Below, one piece after another: positions 38,401-44,173 of a stretch of DNA of 64,000 bases. Location: assembly GCA_949126835.1 (NCBI GenBank), contig OX421492.1, positions 40,782,498 to 40,846,497 on the forward strand, given 5' to 3'. The DNA comes from Anisus vortex (taxonomy: Eukaryota; Mollusca; Gastropoda; Planorbidae). A program made the translations under genes and the position numbers. Below the pieces are notes generated by a model. That model saw nothing but the letters and a program-made list of their open reading frames with translations. It had not been told where the DNA came from and did no database searches. Position 1 is the stretch's first letter. Each line of letters starts with the position of its first letter.

Positions 38401-41400
38401 TGTAATATTTTTCCCTCAAAAATAATACATCGCTTTGAAATCCGAAAAAAAAATGTATGGTAACAATATACCGTAGTTTAATGATTGAAAAAAAAAGGGA
38501 TACCAGAGAGAGAGAGAGAGAAATATACTGTGATTTTTTGTTAACTTGAAATAACTGAATTTTCGTTCAGATGTTCACCCCAGCAGGTGAAGTCCATTGT
38601 GAGTCTATGGCCGACACTGGACAATTAGCTGGTCAGAGTACCACCCAATCCACTGATGATCAAAATGATAAAGGTAATTGTAACAATAGTCAAGGTAAAT
38701 GTGAAATTAAAATAACAAACTGTATGGTTCATTGATTATTTACATCACGTAGACCTAGAGACTTTTTTCCAACTTCATTCCATTCATACTCAGAATGTAT
38801 TTTCTGTAGGATTTCCATGCAAATGTTGATAAACGTCAAAATTATTCATCGGCTGTTATGAGCATTATAAATGGTTCGTTTGGAACAGAGGTTTTCCCCG
38901 TTGAAAGGATTTCTTACTTTATTACTCTCCCTTTGAATTATCACATTCTACCCAACAACTCAAAGAAATATGTATGTTTGCAACTTTTTCTCAACATACA
39001 AAATTATTTGTTGACAGCTAAAATACTAGAAAAACTGTTTCTCTGATAAATAGGAAAATGTAAAAGGAAATGAATAATAATCTATAACCTGCTTCGTTGT
39101 TTTTTTATGCAGGTTGCATAAATTGTTGCCAGCTGACAAAAAAGATTATATGTATAACACAGTTATGTTATATTTTCTTGTTTAAGATGATTCAAGTACA
39201 CTAAGCACGACAACTATTGATGATGGAGATTTCGGTCCTCAATCACAGAGAAGACGGAGATCAGCTGACAATAAATGTCAAGGGAAAACATGCTTTTTGG
39301 TATGTAGGCCTACATATAAGCCCAGTTCAGATAATATTAGTCAGTTTTGAATTGCAAACACTACAGTCAATTATGTTGGCTTTTGATAAGTTCATTATTA
39401 AGGTATACTTTTAGAAAAATGTATGGTCTGTGTTAGAGACCGACCGAAACCAAATTTTTAGTTTCGGCCGAAAACGAAACCATACCGAATATTATACATT
39501 GACTTTTGGCCGAAACCGAATCCGAAACCGAAGGTTTAACTACAACTTCGGCCGAAACCGAAAAAAAATGAAAAAGCGAAACAAATTATTTCAAAAGACT
39601 GCACATTTATGTGTAATATAAACTAGTTTATGGGCACTCTATTTGAGTAAATAATTCTTTGGAGTGTTTAAATAATCCGTTATTATTAATTTCAGCCTTC
39701 TACTTCACATTAGGGATGTTAATATCCTTATTTTTCTCAAAAACTATTTTCGGTTCTAAATATCCGATTTTTTACCCATTTTCTGTCCCCCATCTCCGCC
39801 CCCGGGCAAAGTAAGTTATAGTTTGGAAAAGACAAATTTGCATTGATTATACCAAAAAAATAATACGAAGGACCATTGATCCTTAGAACGTGTTGAAATC
39901 TTTGTAAAAAAATTGATTTTGGATTAGCAGAAGTCAAAAGCTGTAGTGTCATGAATTTAGACCTTTATAATTATAATATAAATCAGTGGATGTTAAATCT
40001 ATATGTTACTTCTTCATTTAGCCCAGGGGTCGGGCACCTATGGCTCGCGAGCCAGATGTGGCTCTTTGATGGCTGCATCTGGCTCGCAGAGAAATGTTTA
40101 ATTATTAACAAAAGTTTTTTTTAAAGACTTTTTGATCTCCATATTAATTGCATATCAATATTTCATTCTACAAATGAGCTAAAGTCTACTTTAGCACAGC
40201 ATCAGAAGAATTCAGAGACATAATTATTAAACTTTTAGTGTTGAAATTACACAAAATGCACACATTTACTTGAATTTTTAGTTTTAAACATAATGTATGG
40301 CTCTTACAGAATTACTTTTCATAATATGTGGTGTCCATGGCTCTCTCAGACAAAAAGGTTCCCGACCCCTGATTTAGCCAGTCTGCAGAGCAGTTTGCTC
40401 TCTTGCAGTCAATGTCAGAGACACTGGCATGGTTATTCTGGGTTTTCCATTGTGGCTTTTTTCAAACCCCGCAGTTCAATAGAGTTTTCGGTTCTGCGCC
40501 CAGCACCTGTGAGTTGTACTATGGGATCGAGCTGCATTGAGTCAGGGCTGAGTTGTGCTGAGGTGGGGCTGGCCTATGGTCCAATCTCCGCCATCCACAG
40601 AGCTCTCCAAATGGTTATGACACTCAGTTGTGCCATTTAGTGTTTTAGATCCTGGGAATACTCTGGGACATGTAACATCCTGGATCCAGCTCCCTCCACG
40701 ACTTTATACCCACCCATCTCAGTGCTACCAACACCAGAGCCCCCCCAATGTGGACCTCTGTCGAACAGCACCACAAAGGGGGGCACAAGTTTTACGTGCC
40801 CGGTTTATATTCAATGCACAACCCACTATTAGTCGCCTTAAACGACCTGCAAAAGGGACTTAGCAGTGGGGTTATTATTTCACCTGGTCATTTCCAGGAC
40901 CCTGATACCCACACGAGGGATCTATATGTTACACGCATTAAAAGAATATTTGCAGAATATGAATAAAATGCCAGACACATCTATCTAGGGTTGACAGACG
41001 TCCGGCAAGAAAATTAACCGTTTTCGAAAAGAACCTTACATGCTCTGCAAAGTTGTTGTTTTAATTGCCCAAGTTGCTTTTCAGTCTACATTAAATAAAA
41101 TGTTGGGTCAGTTTGACTAATATACAATTATTGGCAGCTAATGTAATAAAACTGAACTGATTTGTGGATTGTGAAACACTAAATATGTAATTCTTTGGTC
41201 TCTCTATGTCCTCCTTTTGAAGTCCAAGTATCTCGCAACCTTACGTCTATCGGTCTGTTTGTCTGTTAAAGGTGCGTTCAGCATCAGTGGGGAAATTCCT
41301 TTTTTTTTTGGTGTTTTCGAATGCGTAGATCAAATATTTGTACCGACAACTAGCGTTAACATCTGCATTTGCTGTTCTATTTGCTTGTATCCAAAATTCA

Positions 41401-44173
41401 CAAGCAATATTCGGAATTCGAAAAAAAAAAACATACGTCGCCTCTGACAAACGAGTGTTTGCAAGGAATATAATGTTAAGGAATTGTTTTGTGCTAATCA
41501 AACACAAATATTTCTTCAGATAAAAACATAAATAAATCGTGGGACACAGTAATGAATTATTTCCTCCCGAAATCCGTATTTTGTTTAACATCCCTACTTC
41601 ACACAGATTAATTCACAACAAATTTACCTAAATGAAAGTATCAATAAGCAGAGTAATAGATGCAGCAATAGCGTAGCATTTTGAACTTTGAAAGTTAAAA
41701 TAGATATTCGGCTGCTGGCCGAAAGTCAATATCAGTTTCGGCCGAAACCGTTTTTGCCTATTTTCGGCGCCGAAACCGAAGCCGAAACCGAATATCGGTC
41801 TGTCTCTAGTCTGTGTACGTTCTAATAATAAAATTAATTTGTTTGATAAACTGTCAAAATAAAAATATCAGATATTCTAGTTAGGGCCTATATCATAATG
41901 ACCTGTAAAATATATTCCGATATGGGTTTTAAAATATCTACACATTTTGAAATTTAAACACAATGGCCTTATGGCAAGGCATTAAATTGTCATTCCGAAG
42001 GTCTAAGGTTTTAATGCAAGTTTATAAAAACAAAATAGAATATGTAACCGGGTCTAGAGAGTTTACCTTGAGTCTATTCAGCTTTCATTGGTTCCTGTGT
42101 TTAGTTGTACAAAGTAATGGCGGATGGGCACTGTCCTGGCTACACAATATCCATTTAACTTGGTGCCATGGAAATTGATAAATGCTGCTTTACCAACCAT
42201 AACAAGGTGATTCTCCTGAAGACATCCTCAGCTGAACTTAATTACACATTTTGTGTAAGGTTCAAATGATGGTGTAGCATAGATAAGCCCATTGTGATGA
42301 TATGTAGTGTGTAAGTATATTACAAGTTGCAGTTGATTCAAATTTGACAAAACTAATAGCACTTAAGCATTTGTCCAATTAGTGAACAACTGCCGCAAGT
42401 AGTGTGTAAGTATATTACAAGTTGCAGTTGATTCAAATTTGACAAAACTAATAGCACTTAAGCATTTGTCCAATTAGTGAACAACTGCCACGGGTCCCAG
42501 TATCAGAAAATATATATATACCGAACAAAATTAAATCCAATACTTGGTTCATATGAGCAATGAGCAGCGACATACGAGTTCACAATAACATTTTGTTTTA
42601 ACCATACATGTTTGGTATAATTCTACGAAAACGTACTAAACTATGTTTGCAGAGATGTAAGGATAACCATAACCTATGCCAAGTGTTTGCCTGTGAACTA
42701 AATACAATCCTACAGCCCAATGGTTATGCAGAGATTAATGTGACGATGGCTATAGATCTGTCAAGTATGTTTATAGCACAGGTAACCAAGATGTACACCT
42801 TTCTACACCCTTCTCTACTTAACTGTTTCTTGTTGTGTTTGGATTATGATACATTAAGCCTTCTTATCTATTTGTGTGTTTCATCGAGCTTGTATAATAT
42901 AAAGACTTAACATATTGTTCAGGGGATAATTTTATGACTAATAACACCAAGACCATTTCAGTTTAGTTTCTTCAGTTTTTTAGTTTAGTGCTATTCCAGT
43001 TTAGTATCATTTCAGTTTAGTATCATTTCAGTTTAGTTTCAATTCATTTAGTGTCATTTCAGTATTAATGTCATTTCAGTTTAATGTCAATTCATTTTAG
43101 TGTAATTTCAGTTTAAAGTTATTTCAGTTTAGTGTCATTTCAGTTTAATGTCAGTTCATTTTAGTGTCATTTCAGCTTAGAGTTTAGAATTTCATTTCAG
43201 TTTATGTTAAGTGTTTTACTTTTCATTTTATAATGTCAAATGATGAAATAAAATAAAACTTTTAAACCATTAAGAACAGTTAAAGAGTTCTAATAATAAA
43301 TTTGTTTTTTACAATTTAAGAAATATCGGTCTAGATGTTATAAAGTAAAAAAACTTTTTGAGAAAAGTTTTTGAAATTCATTAATTGTTTCGTGCATTGA
43401 AACAAAAAGAGTGATTTTTAAAATGTTTTTTTTTTGCTAACGTTAATATTTTCTTACTAACTGTTAATGACAATAAATATGTATTTAAAATAAAATTGCC
43501 ATTTACATGTCTACACACTTATCAATTGTATACTATTGAACTAACTGCAGGAGTTTAACACACTCAAGTTCGCTACTCATGTAGAAGTGAAAGCCCCAAG
43601 ACATCCCTTGTTTAAGCCTTGGGAAGATTTAAAACAACAAGAAGTTAGTATTCTAGCAATAACATCTTAAGTATAGGCTACACAATTTTGAATTCTTCCT
43701 TCTCCTTCACATTTCAAAAATTTTAGCTAATTTTTTTTGTGATTTAGATTTTTTTTCATTAACATTTACAGACTATAACCACATTCCACTTTATTCAATC
43801 TGGTGGTAAAATAAACATCTGGATTATTATTGGAAGCATCATTGCTGGCTTGGTTCTTATTACAATTATTGTCCTTATTCTATGGAAGGTAAATATTACT
43901 TTAGGCTACCCTTTGTTTTTGAGGCCGAAATAGTTTATATTCGGTTACTGAAATAATACTGTAAATAGTATGCTAAATCTATTTTTTTTTTTTTAAGACT
44001 TTCAAATTCATTTGCATTTTAAAAAATAACTTGTGATTTAGTTTCTGCGTTTATATCTCTAAAACTAGGTTGGATTTTTCAAACGTACCAAACATCTTGA
44101 GGTTCAGAAAATGAAAAGGGAAAGTATGAGGCGATCTATGAAGGGCACAACAAGACCGAAGACAGATGAATAA
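17080..44173 (+). CDS. Integrin alpha subunit, complete 27-exon gene (exons joined)
   Basis: Coding exons: 17080-17267, 18799-18935, 24189-24259, 24594-24686, 25133-25180, 25873-25998, 26231-26273, 29974-30069, 30216-30307, 30801-30869, 31853-32014, 32335-32440, 32707-32819, 32931-33055, 33736-33890, 34832-35001, 35180-35305, 35899-36021, 36204-36383, 36853-37070, 37978-38200, 38571-38673, 39187-39299, 42653-42781, 43551-43643, 43772-43888, 44069-44173. All introns are GT-AG and all phases agree; the sum is 3,324 bp, or 1,107 residues. The order is signal peptide 1-27, FG-GAP propeller about 28-455, thigh about 490-650, calf-1, calf-2 to about 1030, RRRR furin-type site at 943-946, transmembrane helix about 1048-1072 and a short tail beginning VGFFKR. 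Integrin alphas pair with a beta chain at the plasma membrane to bind matrix or cell ligands; KxGFFKR clasps the beta tail. No I domain is inserted. An in-frame TAA nine bases before ATG 17080 supports this start. The ligand class cannot be told from sequence alone, and divergence from textbook alphas is high. Confidence 0.94.
17633..17800. repeat. (CT)n microsatellite in intron 1
   Basis: Long pyrimidine run of ct repeats with occasional ttt. Three Ser/Leu-rich open frames across it are artefacts. Confidence 0.95.
18799..18935 (+). CDS. Integrin alpha exon 2: propeller blade 1
   Basis: Residues 63-108. Reading through the junction gives VDALIGAPEG, a canonical FG-GAP 'xxLxxGAP' strand, then a GKVYKFK strand. 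Acceptor taatttag, donor gtaagt. Confidence 0.92.
19860..20155. repeat. Two-copy direct repeat with hAT-like end, interrupted by a LINE tail
   Basis: 'actatgctaaaagaggggcg' (about 19857) and 'actatactaaaagaggggcg' (about 20071) begin two related ~70-bp stretches that both continue into 'cgggccacaac' and 'ccgccaaaccttt'-like words. Between them at 19977-20026 is a LINE 3' tail (acgcactgagcatgctaaca) matching the element at 6543-6905. All lie in integrin intron 2. Confidence 0.7.
20505..20775 (-). pseudogene. LINE 3'-end fragment (RT C-terminus), minus strand
   Basis: The minus strand reads SDKHKDRNTFLIPYARTNAY and KYSFFPSGIRE, then a stop, then GLPEQTRK. This is the C-terminal 'R....Y..SFFP..iR.WN.LP' motif of non-LTR retrotransposon ORFs. 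The same 3' end recurs at 31010-31250 and 45370-45637. It is 5'-truncated, in integrin intron 2. Confidence 0.85.
21041..21339. mobile_element. TIR element of the 'gatggaccgcttgct' family, copy 1
   Basis: The left end gactacaacaagatggaccg and the reverse-complemented right end (tagactaatatgatggaccg) are inverted repeats. Internal sequence (ttcggaattcccgattccct, aggcaaacgtaggagcgtag) matches copies at 26880-27282 and 29515-29766. The 15-base flank cttttacctaagact occurs on both sides, overlapping the element edge. No coding capacity. Confidence 0.82.
22010..22090 (-). repeat. tRNA-like SINE head, second family
   Basis: On the minus strand it reads tagctgagtggttagcctat (A-box-like) and gcgacctgggttcgattcgc (B-box-like). 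It is related to the sequence at 57332-57400. The short open frame across it (21966-22163, minus) is incidental. Confidence 0.7.
22193..22552. mobile_element. 360-bp hAT MITE with exact 8-bp target duplication
   Basis: It starts caggggtcgggaacccatgg and ends aaggttcccgacccctg, a perfect-class hAT inverted repeat. Flanks ctttagac at 22185-22192 and 22553-22560 are identical. The body has repeated 'ggctcgcgagccagatgtgg' words. A sister copy sits at 40024-40371. It lies in integrin intron 2. Confidence 0.96.
23062..24144. repeat. 25-bp minisatellite in intron 2, next to exon 3
   Basis: About 43 copies of a 25-bp unit (ggtggtctatataaaactga + tgtat). A second variant, gttggttggtataaagctga + tgtat, recurs at intervals, giving a mosaic of two unit types. 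The array stops 45 bases before the exon 3 acceptor. Confidence 0.95.
24189..24259 (+). CDS. Integrin alpha exon 3: propeller blade 2 start
   Basis: Residues 109-132, including NEGFGSTIVV, a FG-type strand. The acceptor follows a 25-bp minisatellite by only about 45 bases. Donor gtaaat at 24260. Confidence 0.9.
24363..24462 (-). repeat. SINE head fragment in intron 3
   Basis: On the minus strand it contains gggttcgaatccttctaaag and aggctaagatttgttctcgg, matching the tRNA-like head and start of the body of the SINE family at 16327-16605. Confidence 0.75.
24594..24686 (+). CDS. Integrin alpha exon 4: propeller Cys loop
   Basis: Residues 133-163. ICSPNWKDT...LGRCIL matches the usual 'CAPRW...GxCY' disulphide loop of alpha propellers. 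Donor gtaagt. Confidence 0.92.
24735..25030. repeat. 34-bp minisatellite in intron 4
   Basis: About eight copies of gtcaataagtaaggatgtca + taacatatttggat. The array starts about 50 bases after the donor of exon 4. Confidence 0.93.
25133..25180 (+). CDS. Integrin alpha exon 5: 48-bp microexon with CCC
   Basis: Residues 164-179, IIPCCCPVYTFEYGCN. Phase 0 at both ends, acceptor ttctattacag, donor gtaatt. Three consecutive cysteines are unusual for this loop. Its small size makes it the second shortest exon of the gene. Confidence 0.85.
25395..25535. repeat. ~22-bp degenerate repeat in intron 5
   Basis: About six copies of 'tatcttttcaacactgttgt'. The 74-codon frame across it (25369-25593) is a repeat by-product. 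Confidence 0.85.
25873..25998 (+). CDS. Integrin alpha exon 6: propeller
   Basis: Residues 180-221. It ends in RGLAALGFSADMDE, the 'C..G.S.....' strand before a GxPG motif. Donor gtaaga. Confidence 0.92.
26105..26205. repeat. Short repeat (ttgatgattaa)n in intron 6
   Basis: About eight diverged copies of an 11-13-bp word just upstream of exon 7. Confidence 0.85.
26231..26273 (+). CDS. Integrin alpha exon 7: 43-bp exon
   Basis: Residues 222-235, KFIAFGTPGIFNFE, the FG-GAP 'GxPGxxxxxG' strand. Ends in phase 1. Donor gtaaag. Confidence 0.88.
26390..26425. repeat. (GA)n microsatellite in intron 7
   Basis: Seen directly. Confidence 0.92.
26880..27282. mobile_element. TIR element of the 'gatggaccgcttgct' family, copy 2, with nested insertion
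   Basis: The left end is caaagactataataagatgg; the right end reverse-complemented is caaagattacaatacgatga. The body aligns with copy 1 (21041-21339), except that a 109-bp palindromic element (27129-27237) is inserted after 'acatata'. It lies in integrin intron 7. Confidence 0.83.
27129..27237. mobile_element. 109-bp palindromic foldback element
   Basis: The left arm cccagcgggcccaccacgtc and the right arm (reverse complement ccctgcgagcacatcacgtt) are imperfect inverted repeats continuing through 'gtatcga...gaaaaaacgt' almost to the centre. A transcript or single strand could form one long hairpin. It is absent from copy 1 of the host element, so copy 1 serves as an empty site. Confidence 0.85.
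27430..29766 (-). mobile_element. TIR element of the same family, copy 3, ~2.3 kb with retroelement inside
   Basis: The left end catagactataataagatgg and the right end (reverse complement catagactataatatacatg) are inverted repeats. gtttaaa at 27423-27429 and 29767-29773 is a 7-bp direct duplication. The right 250 bp is the family consensus in reverse orientation. The middle contains a Ty3/Gypsy integrase fragment. All of this is in integrin intron 7. Confidence 0.8.
28480..29385 (-). pseudogene. Ty3/Gypsy retrotransposon integrase fragment
   Basis: On the minus strand an open stretch runs from about 29385. It begins with a zinc-binding HHCC remnant (YQGIVKTISLLRGKVWF, H-x3-H then C-x2-C in NCMTCQIG). 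The DDE core follows: D in LSADFGHLPDG, D in IKTDNGPPFS, E in NAETERFMRTIKK. Then comes FLLSYRATPHCTTGKSPAEL, a conserved Gypsy block. A frame change near 28710 leads into the C-terminal SLTRLTPYEPKPLTIINKK segment. Reverse transcriptase, RNase H, protease, gag and LTRs are not seen nearby, so this is an internal fragment. I saw no envelope gene. Confidence 0.92.
29974..30069 (+). CDS. Integrin alpha exon 8: propeller
   Basis: Residues 236-267, GAVYVHDL ... AYGNL. It is separated from exon 7 by a 3.7-kb intron full of transposons. Phases 1 and 1. Confidence 0.9.
30216..30307 (+). CDS. Integrin alpha exon 9: propeller
   Basis: Residues 268-298, GYSVKLGKF ... CLAAGAPNLFNQGQ, the classical 'YLGYSV ... 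VAGAPR' strands. Donor gtaata. Confidence 0.93.
30350..30655. repeat. ~40-bp minisatellite in intron 9
   Basis: Seven or so copies of 'ttagattgactaagtgaaac' + 'tagaattaacttgaacttaa', moderately diverged. It starts about 40 bases after exon 9. Confidence 0.92.
30801..30869 (+). CDS. Integrin alpha exon 10: propeller
   Basis: Residues 299-321, VKILRKM...EINGTE, matching the 'GkVyIf' strand at the end of a blade. Phase 0-0. NGT is a potential glycosylation site. Confidence 0.9.
31010..31255 (+). pseudogene. LINE 3'-end fragment (RT C-terminus) in intron 10
   Basis: An in-frame stretch includes DKHKDKNTFLIPYARTNAFK, then YSFFPGGMRAFNGLPEQTRK, ending SFKTLIKLQD and a stop. It is followed by the LINE's 3' untranslated end with a tail 'ataagataagata'. 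Same family as 20505-20775 and 45370-45637. Confidence 0.88.
31300..31690. other. GC-rich block of unknown nature in intron 10
   Basis: About 390 bp at near-balanced GC, in strong contrast to the AT-rich intron. I found no convincing protein frame, tRNA fold or terminal repeats. It starts just after the LINE 3' end and may be an unrecognised repeat (SINE, retroelement part) or a structured RNA. Confidence 0.5.
31853..32014 (+). CDS. Integrin alpha exon 11: propeller blade with degenerate cation loop
   Basis: Residues 322-375. MWSNFGYSIGVVNIK...DELLIGAPLY carries the FGYS and LLIGAPLY strands, but the loop between them lacks the DxDxDG calcium ligands (VVNIKQEMYD instead). Then GAVFFYQYN. Confidence 0.92.
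32335..32440 (+). CDS. Integrin alpha exon 12: propeller blade with intact cation loop
   Basis: Residues 376-410. YARFGAAISDIGDINLDGFS, with the cation loop D403-x-N405-x-D407-G completed by D411 in the next exon. A long poly-T acceptor tract precedes it. Confidence 0.93.
32510..32645. repeat. 15-bp repeat (aaatattatcttatt)n in intron 12
   Basis: Nine near-perfect copies, ending about 60 bases before exon 13. Confidence 0.93.
32707..32819 (+). CDS. Integrin alpha exon 13: propeller
   Basis: Residues 411-448. DFAIGAPGENSGAGCIYIYL is the textbook FG-GAP strand pair following the cation loop. Confidence 0.94.
32931..33055 (+). CDS. Integrin alpha exon 14: last propeller blade, degenerate
   Basis: Residues 449-489. 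LKGLGFAFSNN ... VFASTSVVSETVAVFGCR. The FG strand is present but the expected DxDxNGxxD loop and 'AVGA' strand are degenerate (VPKDKTYPVFAS). The SETVAVFGCR end matches the 'vvlyRsRPVi' linker to the thigh. Confidence 0.9.
33736..33890 (+). CDS. Integrin alpha exon 15: thigh domain start
   Basis: Residues 490-541, RYIVEVETELMAIPNPVN then two Cys (PCNISS ... GSCFNVQLCLKHK), matching the thigh 'C....cf.v..C..y' pattern. Either of two overlapping donors could be used; 33891 (gtaggt) keeps the frame with exon 16. Confidence 0.91.
33895..34730. repeat. 25-bp minisatellite filling intron 15
   Basis: About 33 copies of acaaaccactgttcatctct + ttgta, beginning directly at the exon 15 donor: the first unit starts within about 10 bases of the splice site. 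A ~200-bp block is itself duplicated (33945-34030 resembles 34130-34220). The open frame on the minus strand is an artefact. Confidence 0.95.
34832..35001 (+). CDS. Integrin alpha exon 16: thigh domain
   Basis: Residues 542-598. YYIHLEIDTK ... KRALFRLE, matching the thigh 'v.l.lD..k....RalF' strand. Two potential N-glycosylation sites (NKSS, NFT). The intron before it is largely a 25-bp minisatellite. Confidence 0.92.
35180..35305 (+). CDS. Integrin alpha exon 17: thigh domain
   Basis: Residues 599-640. INRDRFTPITIVADYRL matches the highly conserved 'RD.ltPI.i...y.l' thigh motif. Donor gtaagc. Confidence 0.94.
35899..36021 (+). CDS. Integrin alpha exon 18: thigh to calf-1, genu
   Basis: Residues 641-681. 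VTFVNECGSDAKCEVDLIL matches 'f...CG.D..C..dL', the genu Cys loop. Donor gttatt is weak but the frame demands it. Confidence 0.92.
36204..36383 (+). CDS. Integrin alpha exon 19: calf-1
   Basis: Residues 682-741. ELNLKIEIKNKNDTAYGIVA matches the calf-1 'l.v.v.N.gE.AY.a' strand. NDT and NTT are glycosylation candidates. Confidence 0.92.
36853..37070 (+). CDS. Integrin alpha exon 20: calf-1
   Basis: Residues 742-813. ITCNFFEPL ... EIKFNLLFDT, then a charged variable strand, then KVYIISNITLE, the calf-1 C-terminal strand. Ends in phase 2. Confidence 0.91.
37978..38200 (+). CDS. Integrin alpha exon 21: calf-2 start
   Basis: Residues 814-888. SLSTPNEHTIYD is the calf-1/calf-2 hinge. VTHKILIRNQGPSFLPK and VEIPI match the calf-2 'v.H.y.l.N.GPs.i....v.i..P' strand. 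Confidence 0.93.
38571..38673 (+). CDS. Integrin alpha exon 22: calf-2 variable segment
   Basis: Residues 889-922. GEVHCES followed by a Ser/Thr/Gln/Asp-rich linker. Ends in phase 1 with donor gtaatt. A second donor 21 bp downstream (gtaaat at 38695) keeps the same phase and could lengthen the exon. Confidence 0.85.
38810..38971 (+). CDS. Possible extra or relic exon inside integrin intron 22
   Basis: A 162-bp open stretch bounded by a good acceptor (tattttctgtag) and donor (gtatgt). It encodes 54 residues (DFHANVDKRQNYSSAVMSII, then NGSFGTEVFPVERISY) with alternating hydrophobic residues like a beta-strand domain and an NGS glycosylation site. It is phase 0 at both ends, so it cannot sit between exon 22 (phase 1 end) and exon 23. 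It could replace exons 22 and 23 as a pair (0 to 0), joining exon 21 to exon 24 and dropping the RRRR site. It could also be a decayed duplicate. Expression is unproven. Confidence 0.35.
39187..39299 (+). CDS. Integrin alpha exon 23: furin-type site
   Basis: Residues 923-960. An Asp/Ser/Thr-rich stretch, then SQRRRRSADNKC. The tetra-arginine at 943-946 fits the RxRR furin consensus used by many integrin alphas to make disulphide-linked heavy and light chains. Cutting here leaves a light chain of about 161 residues. Confidence 0.9.
40024..40371. mobile_element. 348-bp hAT MITE nested in the 39434-41808 element
   Basis: It starts caggggtcgggcacctatgg and ends ggttcccgacccctg. Flanks atttagcc at 40016-40023 and 40372-40379 are identical. 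Same family as 22193-22552, with high similarity throughout. Confidence 0.96.
40380..40975 (+). other. GC-rich block with a 96-codon open end, unidentified
   Basis: The right part is open in one frame from about 40676 to TAA at 40964-40966, ending VIISPGHFQDPDTHTRDLYV and TRIKRIFAEYE. The composition looks protein-like, but I do not recognise the family. The left part has overlapping open frames with stops. It is probably a fragment of a transposon or retrocopy inside the hAT element. Confidence 0.4.
40988..41220. repeat. Fragment with 'ctagggttgacagacgtccgg' end
   Basis: The word ctagggttgacagacgtccg is the approximate reverse complement of cccggacgtctggtaaccct at 50553-50572, and both have 'tcctccttttgaa' or 'ctccttttcc' words nearby. 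These look like ends of one TIR transposon family. Confidence 0.5.
42040..42205 (+). repeat. Diverged SINE 3' part in intron 23
   Basis: 'gggcactgtcctggctacac' and 'ggtgccatggaaattgataa' correspond to 'gcactgtgctggccacacat' and 'gccgtggccacagaaattgg' of the SINE at 16327-16605. Confidence 0.6.
42305..42489. repeat. 95-bp direct tandem duplication in intron 23
   Basis: Two copies, 42305-42399 and 42400-42489, begin tagtgtgtaagtatattaca and end agtgaacaactgcc. They are almost identical, so the duplication is recent. Confidence 0.95.
42653..42781 (+). CDS. Integrin alpha exon 24: calf-2
   Basis: Residues 961-1003. LCQVFACELNTILQPNGYAE matches the calf-2 'C....C.vg.l..g..a' strand. The preceding 3.35-kb intron holds a hAT element. 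Confidence 0.9.
42950..43200. repeat. ~17-bp repeat in intron 24
   Basis: About 14 diverged copies of 'tcatttcagtttagtg'. Many copies contain 'tttcag', which resembles a splice acceptor. Confidence 0.9.
43551..43643 (+). CDS. Integrin alpha exon 25: calf-2 end
   Basis: Residues 1004-1034. FATHVEVKAPRHPLF, equivalent to the last calf-2 strands before the membrane. Donor gttagt. Confidence 0.9.
43772..43888 (+). CDS. Integrin alpha exon 26: transmembrane helix
   Basis: Residues 1035-1073. INIWIIIGSIIAGLVLITII followed by VLILWK is a single membrane span of the normal integrin type with a small-x3-small GSIIAG pattern. Confidence 0.95.
44069..44173 (+). CDS. Integrin alpha exon 27: cytoplasmic tail and stop
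   Basis: Residues 1074-1107 and TAA at 44171-44173. VGFFKRTKHLEVQKMKRESM: with the preceding K it gives the invariant KxGFFKR membrane-proximal motif. The rest of the tail is strongly basic and ends KTDE. Confidence 0.95.
   Translation, partial: VGFFKRTKHLEVQKMKRESMRRSMKGTTRPKTDE

Larger units (their letters stand above)
39434..41808. mobile_element. hAT-type element (2.37 kb) with exact 8-bp target duplication in intron 23
   Basis: The left end tagagaccgaccgaaaccaa and the right end reverse-complemented (tagagacagaccgatattcg) are inverted repeats. Subterminal 'tttcggccgaaac' words are repeated many times at both ends. Flanks gtctgtgt at 39426-39433 and 41809-41816 are identical. The interior has lost any clear transposase and carries a second hAT MITE (40024-40371) and unidentified blocks, making it a nested cluster. 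Confidence 0.92.
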
